From CAYPFY01 sp964410105 (GTDB lineage Bacteria; Bacteroidota; Ignavibacteria; UBA10030; SZUA-254): a stretch of 64,000 nt of DNA. The notes beneath the pieces were generated by a model. It saw nothing but the letters and a program-made list of their open reading frames with translations. It searched no databases and was not told the origin of the DNA. Positions within the stretch are counted from its first letter, which is position 1. Each line of letters opens with the position of its first letter. Positions 1 through 9,407 of this stretch are shown piece by piece. The position numbers were made by a program, and so were the translations under genes. The DNA lies in contig CAYPFY010000004.1 in assembly GCA_964410105.1 (NCBI GenBank), forward strand, positions 124,001 through 188,000, in the 5' to 3' direction.

Positions 1-969
1 GAGGTGGATCAGTCGTTGAGCGCCGAAGAATTCGCCGTAACTATTTTTTGCATCCGTGAGCCCGTCCGAGTAGACGATCAGGCAATCGTCTTTTGCAAGT
101 GGGCATTTTTGAGTTGAAATGCTCAACTCGGGAAAAATCCCGATGGCGGGATCTCCCTTCCCCAGCTCCCGGACTTCGGATCGCTGAAGAAGGAGGGGCG
201 GCATATGGCCGGCGTTGAAGAATTCGACGGTATCCGAATCGGGTGAAATCTCCATATAGACGAGAGATGCGAACATGGTTCGGATGGTATCGCGATAAAA
301 AATCCTGTTCATCCGCGAGCCGAGCTCCGCGACGGTCTTCCGGTCGGGGGCGATAGCCCGGAGTGTCGCCTGGATCTTCGCCATCAGGAGCGCCGCCTTG
401 AGGCCTTTCCCCGCCACATCTGTGAGAGAAATCGCGAACTTTTCCGAATTTATCTTCTGAAAGTCTATGAGATCTCCCCCGACGTCATTGGCCGTACGAG
501 TGTAGAGCCAGAGGGACCATCCCGGGACCGATGGAGTCCTTTCCGGCATGAGGGCAGTCTGGATCGCCCGACCCTCCTCCAGCTCGCTCCGGGCGATCAG
601 CTTATCCTTCAGCTCAAGAGCCAGAACAAAAAGCAGGACGAGCACGCTGGAGAAGCTCGAGTCGGAGCTGACCCAGACATTTTTCCCTTCGATATGTACG
701 GTATGTGAGAAAAGGAAGAGAAGAAGGCCTATTGCGACCAAGACCCTCCGCGTTGGCGAAAGCTTCAAAATGAGAGCTTTCAGAAGCCAGCCGGCGGCGT
801 AGAGCCATCTTTTGACGCGCCTCATCTGCTGCAATCGCTTCCGGCGCTCCTGGTCGAGATAAAAGTCCTTTACCTCCGCGAAATCGCGGCGAAGGTTCCG
901 GAGAAGCTCTCCGCTGCGGAGGTCGTCCCGGAGCACGTGGGCAAGGCGCGGTTCCTGATTCATCGACAT
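1..969 (-). CDS. SpoIIE-type PP2C serine/threonine phosphatase, membrane-anchored (3' end outside window)
   Basis: The gene runs off the left edge; 323 residues are visible. The C-terminal part carries the SpoIIE/PP2C signature in order: IQTALMPE near residue 140, ANDVGGDL near 158, DVAGKGLKAALLM near 184-196, FNAGHMPP near 253 and YSDGLTDA near 300. The acidic residues in these motifs bind the metal ions of this phosphatase family. Before it lie two hydrophobic stretches (about residues 75-88 and 104-120), so the enzyme is probably membrane-anchored with a basic cytoplasmic N-terminus. Such proteins usually dephosphorylate anti-anti-sigma (STAS) proteins in partner-switching pathways; no partner gene is in view. 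ATG at 969 is chosen; a second ATG lies at 963 and no strong ribosome binding site is seen, so the start is uncertain. Confidence 0.85.
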   Translation of the reverse strand, partial: MSMNQEPRLAHVLRDDLRSGELLRNLRRDFAEVKDFYLDQERRKRLQQMRRVKRWLYAAGWLLKALILKLSPTRRVLVAIGLLLFLFSHTVHIEGKNVWVSSDSSFSSVLVLLFVLALELKDKLIARSELEEGRAIQTALMPERTPSVPGWSLWLYTRTANDVGGDLIDFQKINSEKFAISLTDVAGKGLKAALLMAKIQATLRAIAPDRKTVAELGSRMNRIFYRDTIRTMFASLVYMEISPDSDTVEFFNAGHMPPLLLQRSEVRELGKGDPAIGIFPELSISTQKCPLAKDDCLIVYSDGLTDAKNSYGEFFGAQRLIHL

Positions 970-1569
970 CCCGGCATGGTGGTCACACCACAGGTATACG
1001 GTATTCTTCCTGAAGAGTTTGAGTTCCTGGAACTGATAATCCCCACTCGGTCGGTTTCGGGAGCCGAGTCGCCCCCCGCTCCGGGTGCAGGGCCGAAAGC
1101 AGTTTGCCGACTTTGCCCCCTGGGATCGGGGCCTGAGAAAGTGCCCGTGGGTGATCGCTTCACAAAGATGACTTTACGCTGGGTTCGAAACGCGAGACCG
1201 AATTTACGCAAAACGGGGATGAGAAGCTACGCTCCACAGATGTGCAGCAGCGGGGTATTTGCAAAAGACATTTTAAGCGCCGGAGTGAACTCTCCGGCAG
1301 AAGACGACTCATCCGGGAACGAACCAATCGGGGACATGGAGAAAAAACTACGGGGCGGGGCAGCGCGCGCGTGAGGCCTCTCCCGGCAATACGTGACGGT
1401 TACATAAAGGAGTCGGGAGATCCAAGAGCCGGGGACTTAGATGCCGGGAATGTTAGGGTTCGTGTTTTCGAACATCAGGACCATCTGGCGGAGGCCACAA
1501 TCCCCCGCCGGAAACTGTGAGGGCAAAGGCGGCGTGATTTCCAGGCAGGATATCGAACACACGACAATG
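970..1569. other. Intergenic region without a recognisable gene
   Basis: This 600-bp stretch lies between the phosphatase start and the tRNA gene. Open frames occur on both strands, but they have no recognisable motif and no ribosome binding site. It should hold the promoter of the phosphatase gene; I could not pick a convincing -35/-10 pair. Confidence 0.5.
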
Positions 1570-1658
1570 CGGAGGGGCAGGGATTCGAACCCTGGGTACC
1601 CACTAAAGGGTACAACGGTTTTCGAGACCGCCCCGTTCAACCGCTCTGGCACCCCTCC
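1570..1658 (-). tRNA. tRNA-Ser (anticodon CGA)
   Basis: Read on the minus strand, the acceptor stem GGAGGGG pairs with CCCCTCC, followed by discriminator G. The anticodon stem GCGGT/ACCGT encloses the loop CTCGAAA, giving anticodon CGA, which reads UCG. A long variable arm (GTACCC, loop TTTA, GTGGGTAC) marks a class II tRNA, and the T arm contains GGTTCGAATCC. All point to tRNA-Ser. The 3' CCA is not encoded. The length of 89 nt is normal for this family. Confidence 0.96.
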
Positions 1659-1806
1659 GAATAACTTTGGACACGGCTTAATTCTTGCCCGTTAAGTGAG
1701 TTACGGGGCACGAACCGTGCGCAATATAAGAAATTGCCGGAAGGAAGCCAACCCGGCCGAGGGGGACAGTCAGTCCGACCTGACTCTCCTCCTCCGCCCG
1801 AAAGGA

Positions 1807-3312
1807 TCAGCGCGCGAGCAGCATCTTCTTTGTCTGGACAAACTTTCCCGCGATAAGCCGGTAGAAATAGACACCACTCGGAAGATCCCCCGCGTTCCAG
1901 ATGACAGAAAACTCACCCACTTCCAACTTTTGTCGGACGAGGACCGCCACTTCCCTCCCGAGCAGATCATAGACTGTCAGCGAGACATCCCCGGCCCGCG
2001 GCATGGAGAATGTTATCTTTGTCTCGGGATTGAACGGATTGGGGAAATTATCCGAAAGCCGGATTGCCGAAGGGACTCCCGAGATCTCCCTCACGGCGGA
2101 AACGGCCTGATATGAATTGGTGCGCCTGATGTTATTGACCCATGACGAGCCGTTCCACTTCTGATTCACATCGACGGTGAGCCTGCCGCCCGCATCGTAT
2201 GTGTAGAGATCCTGGCTGGTATTGACCCACGCTGAACTCATCCAGGACTGATTGGCGCGAACGGTAGTATGGCCCGTCTTGTCATAACTGTAGAGGATCT
2301 GGCTTACATTCACCCAGGCCCCGCTGCTCCACGTTTGAGACTCGTCGACGCTTCTTCGTCCCAGGCCGTCGTAGGTAAGCAGATGCTGGCTGGAATTCAC
2401 CCATGCTCCGCCCGTCCAGGTCTGGTAGAGGTCCACGATCAGGTTCGATGCGCCGTCATAGGTGTAAACGTACTGATAGACGTTTGACCAGGATGTTCCG
2501 TTCCATGTTTGATAAACTTCCGCCGCATCCAGGTTGCCGTTGTAACTATAGAGGTATTGACCTGAATTCACCCAGGCGGTACCGCTCCAGGTCTGGCTCA
2601 AGCTGACCGTAATCTGGTTGCTCCCATTGAACGTGTAGAGGTACTGTCCTGAGTTCGTCCAGGCGCTGCCCGACCAGGTCTGAGTGAGTTCGCTCGATAT
2701 TAATCCGTTGCCGCCGTAGGTGAACACGTAGTGTGCTATATTCATCCAGGCGCTGGTGACCCACGACTGGTAGACGATATCGGTATACTGGTGCTGTCCA
2801 TTGTACTGAATGAGTAGCTGGGCCGAATTGACCCACGATAGCCCGTTCCAATACTCGACGAGTTCCGTGGTCAGATTTCCGCTCCCATCGTAACTATAGT
2901 GATACTGCGTGGTTCCCATCCACGACGATCCCGTCCAGGACTCGTAGGAATCGAGAGTTTCCTGTCCGTTGGCGTCGTAGCTGTACACAACGCGTGTCAC
3001 CGGCACCCATGCCAGAGTAAGGGTATCCCACTTTTCGTTCAGCATCGAGGTCCGGACATAAATCGTGTCGATGCGGCCGTCGGGGGTCACGACGACGAGC
3101 GGGATCGATGAGACGATGGCCTCCGGCTCCCCGCTGGAGATTACCCGGTCATGTCTGGAGTTTTGGGAGGCCAGGAAGTTTGGAGCGCCCCCGGCCGCCT
3201 GCAGCGCCGGCAATAACAGATTCGCGGGAATGGATCTGCCGTCGGCAAGTCCCTGTTGCGCGAGCACAATCATACCCGAGACAACAATCAACAACGCGGA
3301 AAAAAATTTCAT
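1807..3312 (-). CDS. Secreted protein with ten tandem 29-residue tryptophan-rich repeats and T9SS sorting domain
   Basis: A 501-residue protein starting MKFFSALL, with a clear signal peptide. The start at 3312 is supported by AAGGAGG just upstream; an in-frame GTG/ATG extension to 3378 has no such site. Residues from about 110 to 398 are ten repeats of 29 residues with a pattern like Y-x-Y-D-G-x-G, then Q-T-W-x-G-x-x-W-V-N-x-x-Q. They resemble YD/RHS-type repeats but have a conserved Trp pair. The last 85 residues are a type A T9SS C-terminal domain (NFPNPFNPET, LPSGVYFYR, KKMLLAR), so the protein is probably secreted across the outer membrane and cell-surface attached. The function of the repeat domain is unknown. 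It has its own upstream promoter and appears monocistronic. Confidence 0.88.
   Translation of the reverse strand: MKFFSALLIVVSGMIVLAQQGLADGRSIPANLLLPALQAAGGAPNFLASQNSRHDRVISSGEPEAIVSSIPLVVVTPDGRIDTIYVRTSMLNEKWDTLTLAWVPVTRVVYSYDANGQETLDSYESWTGSSWMGTTQYHYSYDGSGNLTTELVEYWNGLSWVNSAQLLIQYNGQHQYTDIVYQSWVTSAWMNIAHYVFTYGGNGLISSELTQTWSGSAWTNSGQYLYTFNGSNQITVSLSQTWSGTAWVNSGQYLYSYNGNLDAAEVYQTWNGTSWSNVYQYVYTYDGASNLIVDLYQTWTGGAWVNSSQHLLTYDGLGRRSVDESQTWSSGAWVNVSQILYSYDKTGHTTVRANQSWMSSAWVNTSQDLYTYDAGGRLTVDVNQKWNGSSWVNNIRRTNSYQAVSAVREISGVPSAIRLSDNFPNPFNPETKITFSMPRAGDVSLTVYDLLGREVAVLVRQKLEVGEFSVIWNAGDLPSGVYFYRLIAGKFVQTKKMLLAR
2119..2985 (-). repeat. Tandem coding repeat: ten units of 29 residues (87 bp, one of 84 bp)
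   Basis: Ten successive units start at a Tyr/Phe/Ile/Leu-x-Tyr/Phe motif and are 29 residues each, except the sixth, which is 28. Each contains two Trp spaced five residues apart, as in TWSGSAW. Units diverge considerably at the DNA level, so this is an old protein repeat rather than a recent DNA expansion. Confidence 0.85.
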
Positions 3313-3502
3313 GCGACCCTCCTTGAAATTGAATTTTTTGATGAATATCCGATGCTCGTTCGAAGGCGCAGAACCCACGAAAGACTCCCGTGATCGCTTT
3401 CAACGCCTCAAATCTACGCCACGCCGGGAATGATCGAGGGACTCCGGGTGAAAGGGGCAACGCTTCGACAAGCTGAAAGAAGACGGCCTTCCGCCGTGTA
3501 GT

Positions 3503-3531
3503 ATAATAATAAACTCCTCTCAGAAGGTCAA
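3503..3531 (-). promoter_or_regulatory. Sigma70-like promoter for the W-repeat cargo gene
   Basis: On the minus strand, TTGACC (3531-3526) is followed by 17 nt and then TATTAT (3508-3503). A short inverted repeat (ACGGC...GCCGT, 3483-3497) lies just downstream in the predicted leader of about 180 nt. Confidence 0.6.
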
Positions 3532-3840
3532 GGGGATGGTCGTGCGCACGTTTGGAGGTGATCGCGGCTCAGGACAGGTTTGCGTGTCAAAAAACTCATA
3601 CGCGGGCACTACCAAGTCGTCAGTCCTTGCTTGGACACGATATTGTGAGGGGAGGATTTTGCACTTACCCGATTTTTTCGGTCAGCTCTCTCGGTTGCCA
3701 CACGGCTGCTTGGAGTCGTCATTCGGGGAATATGTCACCTTTGACAAGGCCAATGCCTTAAACCGAGTCTTGCCGCGACCGGGACTTGGGGGGTCGCCAC
3801 CTCCTTACCCGGTCAGATACGGAGCAGTTTATCTTTGCGC
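3532..3840. other. Intergenic region, no gene seen
   Basis: It lies between the end of the M1-like peptidase gene and the promoter above. It holds a 6-bp inverted repeat GCGACC/GGTCGC (3775-3797) without a T-run, which could be a weak terminator of the peptidase gene. A plus-strand open frame from 3536 has no ribosome binding site or recognisable motif and runs into the end of the peptidase gene. Confidence 0.45.
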
Positions 3841-6633
3841 TTACCTCACCAGCAGGAGCTTCTTCGTAGCGCTGTAGGACCCCGCCCTGATCTTGTACAG
3901 ATAGACCCCGCTGGGGAATTTGTCTCCATCGAAGAGAACACTTTTGTATCCGCCCTCCTGCCGCTCGTCAACCAGACTCGCCACTTCCTCTCCGAGGATA
4001 TTGAAGATCTTCAGGGTGACGTGTGCCTCGACCGGGAGCTGATAGCGTATCACTGTTGAAGGATTGCAGGGATTCGGGTAGTTCTGCTCGAGAGCGTACT
4101 CTGACGGACAACCCTGCGGCTCGCCCGCCAGTGTCTCTCCCGGAGGTGGCGGCGGCGGCTCGTCATCTAATGTAAACTTAGGCAGACTCTCGCCTGAACC
4201 TCCGCCAGAGAGTATGAGCGTTGCGGGGCCGCGTGACTTTAGCCAGTATCCTCGCCCCGGGATCAGGCTATCGGCGATCACGTACGTGTGCCTGTATGCG
4301 AAATACCTTGATGTCGCGCTCCCTGGAGGTTCGATAGGGATATTCCTAATTGCCACGACGTCGGAAATAGTCCCGATCAGATTCCAGCCGGCTCTGATGG
4401 CGACCGTATCCAGGTGGCGCGGCGGTCCGTCGATAGCCACCTGCTGAGCGGTCTTGAACTTGACCCAATATCCACGGTCGATTTTAAGGGAATCCGAGGG
4501 GCTATCCCCGCCGTAGGCGCCTGTTGTGTCATAATGGAACAGGGGGAACTGCGCCCCCGGGAAGACCGACGAGGCACGCGGATCCGAAACGTCGACCGGT
4601 AAAGAGATGAGATTCCATCCGCCCGCGGCCGAATAGAGACGATGGGCCCCCGCCCCCGTCACGGACACAACGCCGGGGGATCCGGCTGCATTGTGGTAGA
4701 AGTATATGTGAGACCCCAGCGGTACGGCCGAGTCCGCACGGAATGTGACGGTGAATCTCCGGCCCGACGAAGGCGCAATTGTCGCAGTGTCAGGCGACAC
4801 TGTGACCATGCCGTTGTCGGAGACTACTGATGATATGATCAGGTCACCGGGGCCGCCGTTCTGAATGAGAATGCTGTCGGTCTTGGAGGTGAAGAGGTAC
4901 ACGCTCCCGAGATTTAGCGGAGAGGGGAATGCCGAAAATGCAGTAGTCGTGTCGACGCTTTTCAGAATCCACCCCGCCGGGTCGAGCCGGACGGATGTCG
5001 GTTTGAATGAGAGTGTCAGCGTGAAGATCTGCGACCCGGCATTGTTGAAGAGCGTCACAACGGTGTCATGGCCCGGAGCAGATATCTTGAAATCGACGGG
5101 CATAGTGAAATAGGCAGGGTTTGCCGTGAGCGTACTCTGACTGATTCCGATCGTTACCCTGAACCCTCCGTCACCCGTCGAATCCACGATCCACCGGCTC
5201 ACATATTGCGGATATCGTTCGCCGTATATCCACTCGCTGAAAAAGTATCCGAGGGATTTGCCCGATGTGGCTTCGCACACCGACTGGAAATCTTCCGTCG
5301 TGGCAGTGCCGAACCGGAAGCGCGGATCGTGTGCGTAGTTGTACATCGAATGGAAGAAATCGCTGTCGCCGAGCACGTGACGCAGCATGTGGAGGACTAC
5401 CGAACCCTTGGCGTAGACCCGGCTCCAGTTGAAAAGAGAGCCGACGCTTCCGGAATCGGCGACATAGACGCTCGCCGTTGAGCTTTTTGCATCCGCCATG
5501 TTGCTTGTGATGCCGCTCCAGTACGATGCCTCACCATACTCGGCCCTCTCGTAAAGATGCTCACAAAATGTCGCGAAACCCTCATTGAGCCATATGTTTG
5601 GCCACGTGCGGCAGGTGATCATGTCGCCGAACCACTGATGCGACAGTTCGTGGGCCGTGAGGTAGTCGCTGAAACCTCCCAGGGAGGTCATCGTCTGGTG
5701 CTCCATCCCCCCGCCCCAGCCGAATTCCGAGTGTCCGTATTTTTCGTCGAAGAACGGGTAAAGGCCAAACAGATCGGAATAGATCCTCAGCTCGTCCACG
5801 ACCCGCGGCAACTGGCTGAGCGCGCTCGTCAGATGCTCCGGCAGGACATAGTTCAAAACCTCCATCGAGTCCGCCGGGCCGTATGTGAACCAGTTGGAGA
5901 ATGAAGCGTAATTTGTGATGGCGACCGATACCAGGTAAGTCGATATCGGGTGGCCCTCATGCCAGTGCCATGTGTGCGTGCCGTCGCCGTTGTTGATTAC
6001 CGAGAGAAGCCTCCCGTTCGACCCGACCTTGAAGGCCGTGTCGCACCGCGCGTACATGTCCATCGAATCCGCCTTGTCGGACGGGTGGTCGATGCATGGC
6101 CACCAGTCTTTCGCCCCGTAAGGCTCGCTCAACGACCAAATCCATGGCTCGAATCCATGGGCCGAGAACTCGAAACTGCCGAAACCGCTGCTCCCGGGGA
6201 TGCCCTGATAGTAGATGACCACGCTGATGAGCTCCCCTTGCGCGTACGGACGGTCCAGGGTTATCGAAACGTCCGATGGATTCTGCACAAAGGCGCACTG
6301 TGTGTTTCCGGCCTTGATGGAATCTACATGCATGCTGCTCATCAGATCGATATCGACCGTGCTCAGGCCCGGCTGACGGCTCACCGCATTCATGAGCACG
6401 CTGCCACGCAGATACGCCGGGCTGGCGGTGATAGCCACGTCGAGACGATAATATTTTACATCGACAGGCTGCGAGGGAACGGCGCCCCCGGCCCCGCGCG
6501 CTGACAATGCTTTATAACGGTTGATCTCCGATTGGATGAATGGCTTATCATATCCCCGCTGTGCATATCCGACATGGGTGATGAGAGTCAGCCCCACGAG
6601 GATTCCCCTGAGTGCCGGCTGGTAATTTTCCAT
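3841..6633 (-). CDS. Secreted M1-family (gluzincin) aminopeptidase-like protein with T9SS sorting domain
   Basis: A 930-residue protein with an N-terminal signal sequence ending near GYAQ. The catalytic region shows GGMEHQT (the family's GAMEN-like exopeptidase motif) and HELSHQW near residues 328-334, followed by WLNEGFA, supplying the HExxH-x18-E zinc site of M1 enzymes. It is therefore expected to cleave N-terminal residues from peptides outside the cell. After a beta-rich region, residues about 670-810 form a tandem GWN...GYW module (GGWNLISLPV, RGYWVKF, GWNLIGTIS, GRGYWLK) also found in the proteins at 45367 and 55208. A six-proline linker leads to the C-terminal sorting domain (NYPNPCNPST, FPSGVYLYK, KKLLLVR); the usual Phe of PNPFNP is Cys here. 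The ribosome binding site is weak. Confidence 0.92.
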   Translation of the reverse strand: MENYQPALRGILVGLTLITHVGYAQRGYDKPFIQSEINRYKALSARGAGGAVPSQPVDVKYYRLDVAITASPAYLRGSVLMNAVSRQPGLSTVDIDLMSSMHVDSIKAGNTQCAFVQNPSDVSITLDRPYAQGELISVVIYYQGIPGSSGFGSFEFSAHGFEPWIWSLSEPYGAKDWWPCIDHPSDKADSMDMYARCDTAFKVGSNGRLLSVINNGDGTHTWHWHEGHPISTYLVSVAITNYASFSNWFTYGPADSMEVLNYVLPEHLTSALSQLPRVVDELRIYSDLFGLYPFFDEKYGHSEFGWGGGMEHQTMTSLGGFSDYLTAHELSHQWFGDMITCRTWPNIWLNEGFATFCEHLYERAEYGEASYWSGITSNMADAKSSTASVYVADSGSVGSLFNWSRVYAKGSVVLHMLRHVLGDSDFFHSMYNYAHDPRFRFGTATTEDFQSVCEATSGKSLGYFFSEWIYGERYPQYVSRWIVDSTGDGGFRVTIGISQSTLTANPAYFTMPVDFKISAPGHDTVVTLFNNAGSQIFTLTLSFKPTSVRLDPAGWILKSVDTTTAFSAFPSPLNLGSVYLFTSKTDSILIQNGGPGDLIISSVVSDNGMVTVSPDTATIAPSSGRRFTVTFRADSAVPLGSHIYFYHNAAGSPGVVSVTGAGAHRLYSAAGGWNLISLPVDVSDPRASSVFPGAQFPLFHYDTTGAYGGDSPSDSLKIDRGYWVKFKTAQQVAIDGPPRHLDTVAIRAGWNLIGTISDVVAIRNIPIEPPGSATSRYFAYRHTYVIADSLIPGRGYWLKSRGPATLILSGGGSGESLPKFTLDDEPPPPPPGETLAGEPQGCPSEYALEQNYPNPCNPSTVIRYQLPVEAHVTLKIFNILGEEVASLVDERQEGGYKSVLFDGDKFPSGVYLYKIRAGSYSATKKLLLVR

Positions 6634-7142
6634 TGGCGAACCTCACTGGTGATGTGGTCGATGGCGAAGAAAATGGAAAAACCTTGCCCCCTTCTTGCAC
6701 TACGCGCCTCCCGGATTACCCGGCATAGAAAGGAACAAGGTTTCCTGCAGAGCGCTGGTCTCTACTCATGTGCCGGCTCCGCTATTGAAAGATACAAAAC
6801 CGGGAGGCAATTTTCAATCTCCCGGTTTCACCGAACGGTCCAAAACGAGTTTTACCACGTGGCGTTCAGAAAAGATTAGGCGCATCAATCACCCGGGTGC
6901 AGGTGAACTTGGTCTGAGTGTTGAGAATCCCCCGTCCCTAGGCGGAAGGGGCGGGCTAAACCCTGGAGAGGGGTTTATTGAGGGAGGAAAACGGTCTCCT
7001 GTCCTCTCTTATGAACTCGAGGCGAACCGGGCGTAAAAAAATTTTCGGCGAGGAATCGTCAGAAACGGGCAATTCGCCTTTGGGGAACCCTCTTAGAAGC
7101 AGTTAGGCGGGAAGTCCGGAATCCGGGACTGGCTGAAACGCC
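6634..7142. other. Intergenic region with two hairpins, no gene
   Basis: 509 bp between the lytic transglycosylase gene and the M1-like gene, both on the minus strand. Besides the hairpin at 6797-6828 there is an 8-bp stem with one G-T pair, CCCGTCCC/GGGGCGGG (6931-6955). The promoter of the M1-like gene should lie here but no good -35/-10 pair was found. No open frame with a ribosome binding site is visible. Confidence 0.5.
6797..6828 (-). terminator. Terminator-like hairpin
   Basis: A perfect 10-bp inverted repeat AAACCGGGAG ... CTCCCGGTTT with a 12-nt loop. On the minus strand it is followed by TTTTGTATC. It could end transcription from the transglycosylase gene about 315 bp upstream, ahead of the M1-like gene. 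The T-run is short and the distance long, so the assignment is moderate. Confidence 0.5.
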
Positions 7143-9296
7143 TCAGGAACTTATGACCAATTCCTGACCCACATGAATCTTCGTGCCCCGGATTTTATTC
7201 AGGGCCCGGAGTTTATTGACGGAGACTCCGAAGGCGGATGCGATCCTATGCAGCGTGTCTCCCCTCTTGACCGTATAGGAGAGAGGTTTTTTTGCTTTCA
7301 GCGTATCGAGCTTTGCGAGAGACGCTCTGGTCGGTGCGGCTGTCGTATCCTCGATAAGAATTTCGAGCAGTTGGCCGCGCCGGACCGCGGTCGAACGCAG
7401 CCCGTTCCATTTCCGCACGTCTTCGAGATCGACGCCGTACCGCTGAGCGATCCTGTAGAGATTGTCCCCGGACTTCACGTGGTATCGGAGCCAGTAGGGG
7501 CTGGTCTTGCCCGAAGCCACCGGCTTCTCCTCGGTGGAGTCGGGGGGGGCGGCGAGGGCCTTCAGGTGGTCGGCTTCGGACCACGAATTGATCGCGGCGT
7601 ATTTGGTCACAAGATCTTTCGGGACCCAGACATTCAGCATCGTGCCTGCCTGGATCGTCGTGTGATAGGGAATTTCATTCCACAGGCGGAGATCCGTGAG
7701 ACGCACGTCGAACCAGTCGGCGATTTTTCCGAGAGAGTCTCCCTTCCGGATTTTATACGCCAGCTTTTCCTTTCCCTTGAGGGCTTCCGCGGCATGGCGG
7801 GACCGTCGCGTGCGAGGCGCCGGCTCTTCGGGGGCAGCCGCCATGGTGGTCCCGGAAGCGGAACGAATCGGGATGATGAGGCCCTGTCCGACGTGGACCC
7901 TGCGGGTTGTCAGGTGATTCGCCTCGGCGAGGAGGGTTGTCGAGACTCCATATTTCCTGGCGACCGCAGCGAGGGATTCGCGCCGGCGGATCGTATGGGT
8001 CACATAATCCTTCTTCTGATCGTCGGGTATATGCGAATAGCCGAGCGTGAATGAGTCCCGTGTTCCGGACGGGATTCGGAGCGGATAGCCCTTGACGCCC
8101 GGGGGAGTGCACCATTGCAGGAGCTCCGGATTCAGTTCACGGAGGGTTTCGACGTCGGTGCCTGCGCATTTTGCGAGCACGGTGAGATCGATGCAGTCGC
8201 TCACCGGAGCCACATCGAAGTGGAACGCGTCGGCCGGGGTCACATCGAAGCCGTAGGCATGCGGATCAATTGCCATGACGGCTGCGGCGATATACTGCGG
8301 GACGTAGTTCCGTGTTTCGCGCGGAAGTTTCGGGCGCATTTTCCAGAAATCCGTTGAACCGCTGCGGCGGATAGCGCGATACACCCGGCCGGCGCCCGAG
8401 TTATAGGCGGCCAGGGCGAGATACCAGTCGCCAAATTCTCCATAGAGATCCCGCAGGTGGCGAGCCGCTGCCCGCGTGGCTTTTTCAAAATCGCGCCGTT
8501 CGTCGAGCCAGAAATTGCCCGAAAGCCCGTAGAGCCGTCCGGTCCCCTTGATGAACTGCCAGAGCCCCACGGCGCGTGCCCAGGAGCGGGCCATGGGGTT
8601 CAGGCCGCTTTCAATCATGGAGAGATAGACAAGCTCCTCGGGAACCCCTTCCTGGCGGAAGGTATTCTTCATGATCGGAAAGTACTTTCCGCTCTGGAAA
8701 AGCCACCGCTCGAAGTGCCCTCGCCCGCGGCCCTGGAAGAAGCGTATATTCTGCTCGACATGGCCGTTGACAACGAGGGGGATGGATGCCGTCTTGATGA
8801 TCTGCTGGGGTTGGTCCTGGTCGGAGGTATCCGATGCCTCGTCAATTTCATTGAGTTTTTTGCGGAGAGCGAAAACCGAGGTTTGGGAACCGAGACTGTC
8901 GATCTTGGCGATGTACTTCTCGTAATCCTCGACGATGCTGTGGCTCAGATCGTTGAAATCCCTGTTATTCTCGATGTTAGGATAATAGCCGAGCTCATTA
9001 AGGATCTCGATGGCGGTTTCGAACTCCGCTGCGGCCCGTGACGAATCCTTTGATTCCTCCGCATCGAGCGCTGAAAGGTAGTGCTGGCGGCTCTGCTCGA
9101 GCAGCTGGATGGTAAGGGCGTCGTAATTAGTGTCGGCCAGGGAATCACAGTCGGCCGACTGGAGATCTAGAGAGTCTGCGGGCTGGAAATTCCGGGCAAT
9201 AGTGGAGGCCGGGTGCAGGGAGGATTTTGTAATCTTCTCTGAGGAGCACCCGAATATGACAGTGAGAGCGAGGAGAGCAAGGGAAAAACGTCGCAA
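7143..9296 (-). CDS. Membrane-bound lytic murein transglycosylase D-like lipoprotein with four LysM domains
   Basis: A 717-residue protein with a lipoprotein signal (LTVIFGC, Cys near residue 17). An SLT/Goose-lysozyme-like domain occupies roughly residues 195-330, with the catalytic Glu in SMIESGLNP (about 227) and the supporting GLWQF and AYNSGAGRV motifs. Four LysM peptidoglycan-binding domains follow (about 430-476, 514-562, 600-645, 669-717), each with a G-D-S/T-L-like core; the first has RRESL. It should cleave the MurNAc-GlcNAc bond of peptidoglycan with 1,6-anhydro product formation, anchored in the periplasm. MltD of E. coli has fewer LysM domains. It has its own promoter upstream and appears to be a single-gene unit. 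Confidence 0.94.
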   Translation of the reverse strand: MRRFSLALLALTVIFGCSSEKITKSSLHPASTIARNFQPADSLDLQSADCDSLADTNYDALTIQLLEQSRQHYLSALDAEESKDSSRAAAEFETAIEILNELGYYPNIENNRDFNDLSHSIVEDYEKYIAKIDSLGSQTSVFALRKKLNEIDEASDTSDQDQPQQIIKTASIPLVVNGHVEQNIRFFQGRGRGHFERWLFQSGKYFPIMKNTFRQEGVPEELVYLSMIESGLNPMARSWARAVGLWQFIKGTGRLYGLSGNFWLDERRDFEKATRAAARHLRDLYGEFGDWYLALAAYNSGAGRVYRAIRRSGSTDFWKMRPKLPRETRNYVPQYIAAAVMAIDPHAYGFDVTPADAFHFDVAPVSDCIDLTVLAKCAGTDVETLRELNPELLQWCTPPGVKGYPLRIPSGTRDSFTLGYSHIPDDQKKDYVTHTIRRRESLAAVARKYGVSTTLLAEANHLTTRRVHVGQGLIIPIRSASGTTMAAAPEEPAPRTRRSRHAAEALKGKEKLAYKIRKGDSLGKIADWFDVRLTDLRLWNEIPYHTTIQAGTMLNVWVPKDLVTKYAAINSWSEADHLKALAAPPDSTEEKPVASGKTSPYWLRYHVKSGDNLYRIAQRYGVDLEDVRKWNGLRSTAVRRGQLLEILIEDTTAAPTRASLAKLDTLKAKKPLSYTVKRGDTLHRIASAFGVSVNKLRALNKIRGTKIHVGQELVISS

Positions 9297-9344
9297 TACA
9301 GTTCTAATTCGTTGGTTCGCTCAAAATTTGCAAAAATCTCTGAA

Positions 9345-9373
9345 AAGATAAGGGTTTACAGTAAAAATGTCAA
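9345..9373 (-). promoter_or_regulatory. Sigma70-like promoter of the lytic transglycosylase gene
   Basis: TTGACA (9373-9368), 17-nt spacer, TATCTT (9350-9345) on the minus strand, about 50 bp before the ATG at 9296. The -35 is a perfect consensus match. Confidence 0.75.
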
Positions 9374-9407
9374 GATATTTTTTAACCCGCAGTGATCTGG
9401 AGCAACA

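Noticed and set aside
937..1374. Plus-strand open frame upstream of the tRNA
   Set aside because: Overlaps the start of the phosphatase gene and shows no ribosome binding site or motif.
2119..2985. Regular repeats considered as a CRISPR or satellite array
   Set aside because: The period of 87 bp is a multiple of three, the frame is open throughout, and the units are similar in protein but divergent in DNA. There are no invariant repeat and spacer blocks.
3536..3877. Plus-strand open frame in the gap after the M1-like gene
   Set aside because: No ribosome binding site or recognisable motif, and its end overlaps the conserved sorting domain coding sequence of the minus-strand gene.
6931..6955. 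GC-rich inverted repeat as a mobile-element end
   Set aside because: Only one copy was noticed in the window, with no target-site duplication or transposase; kept only as an unassigned hairpin.
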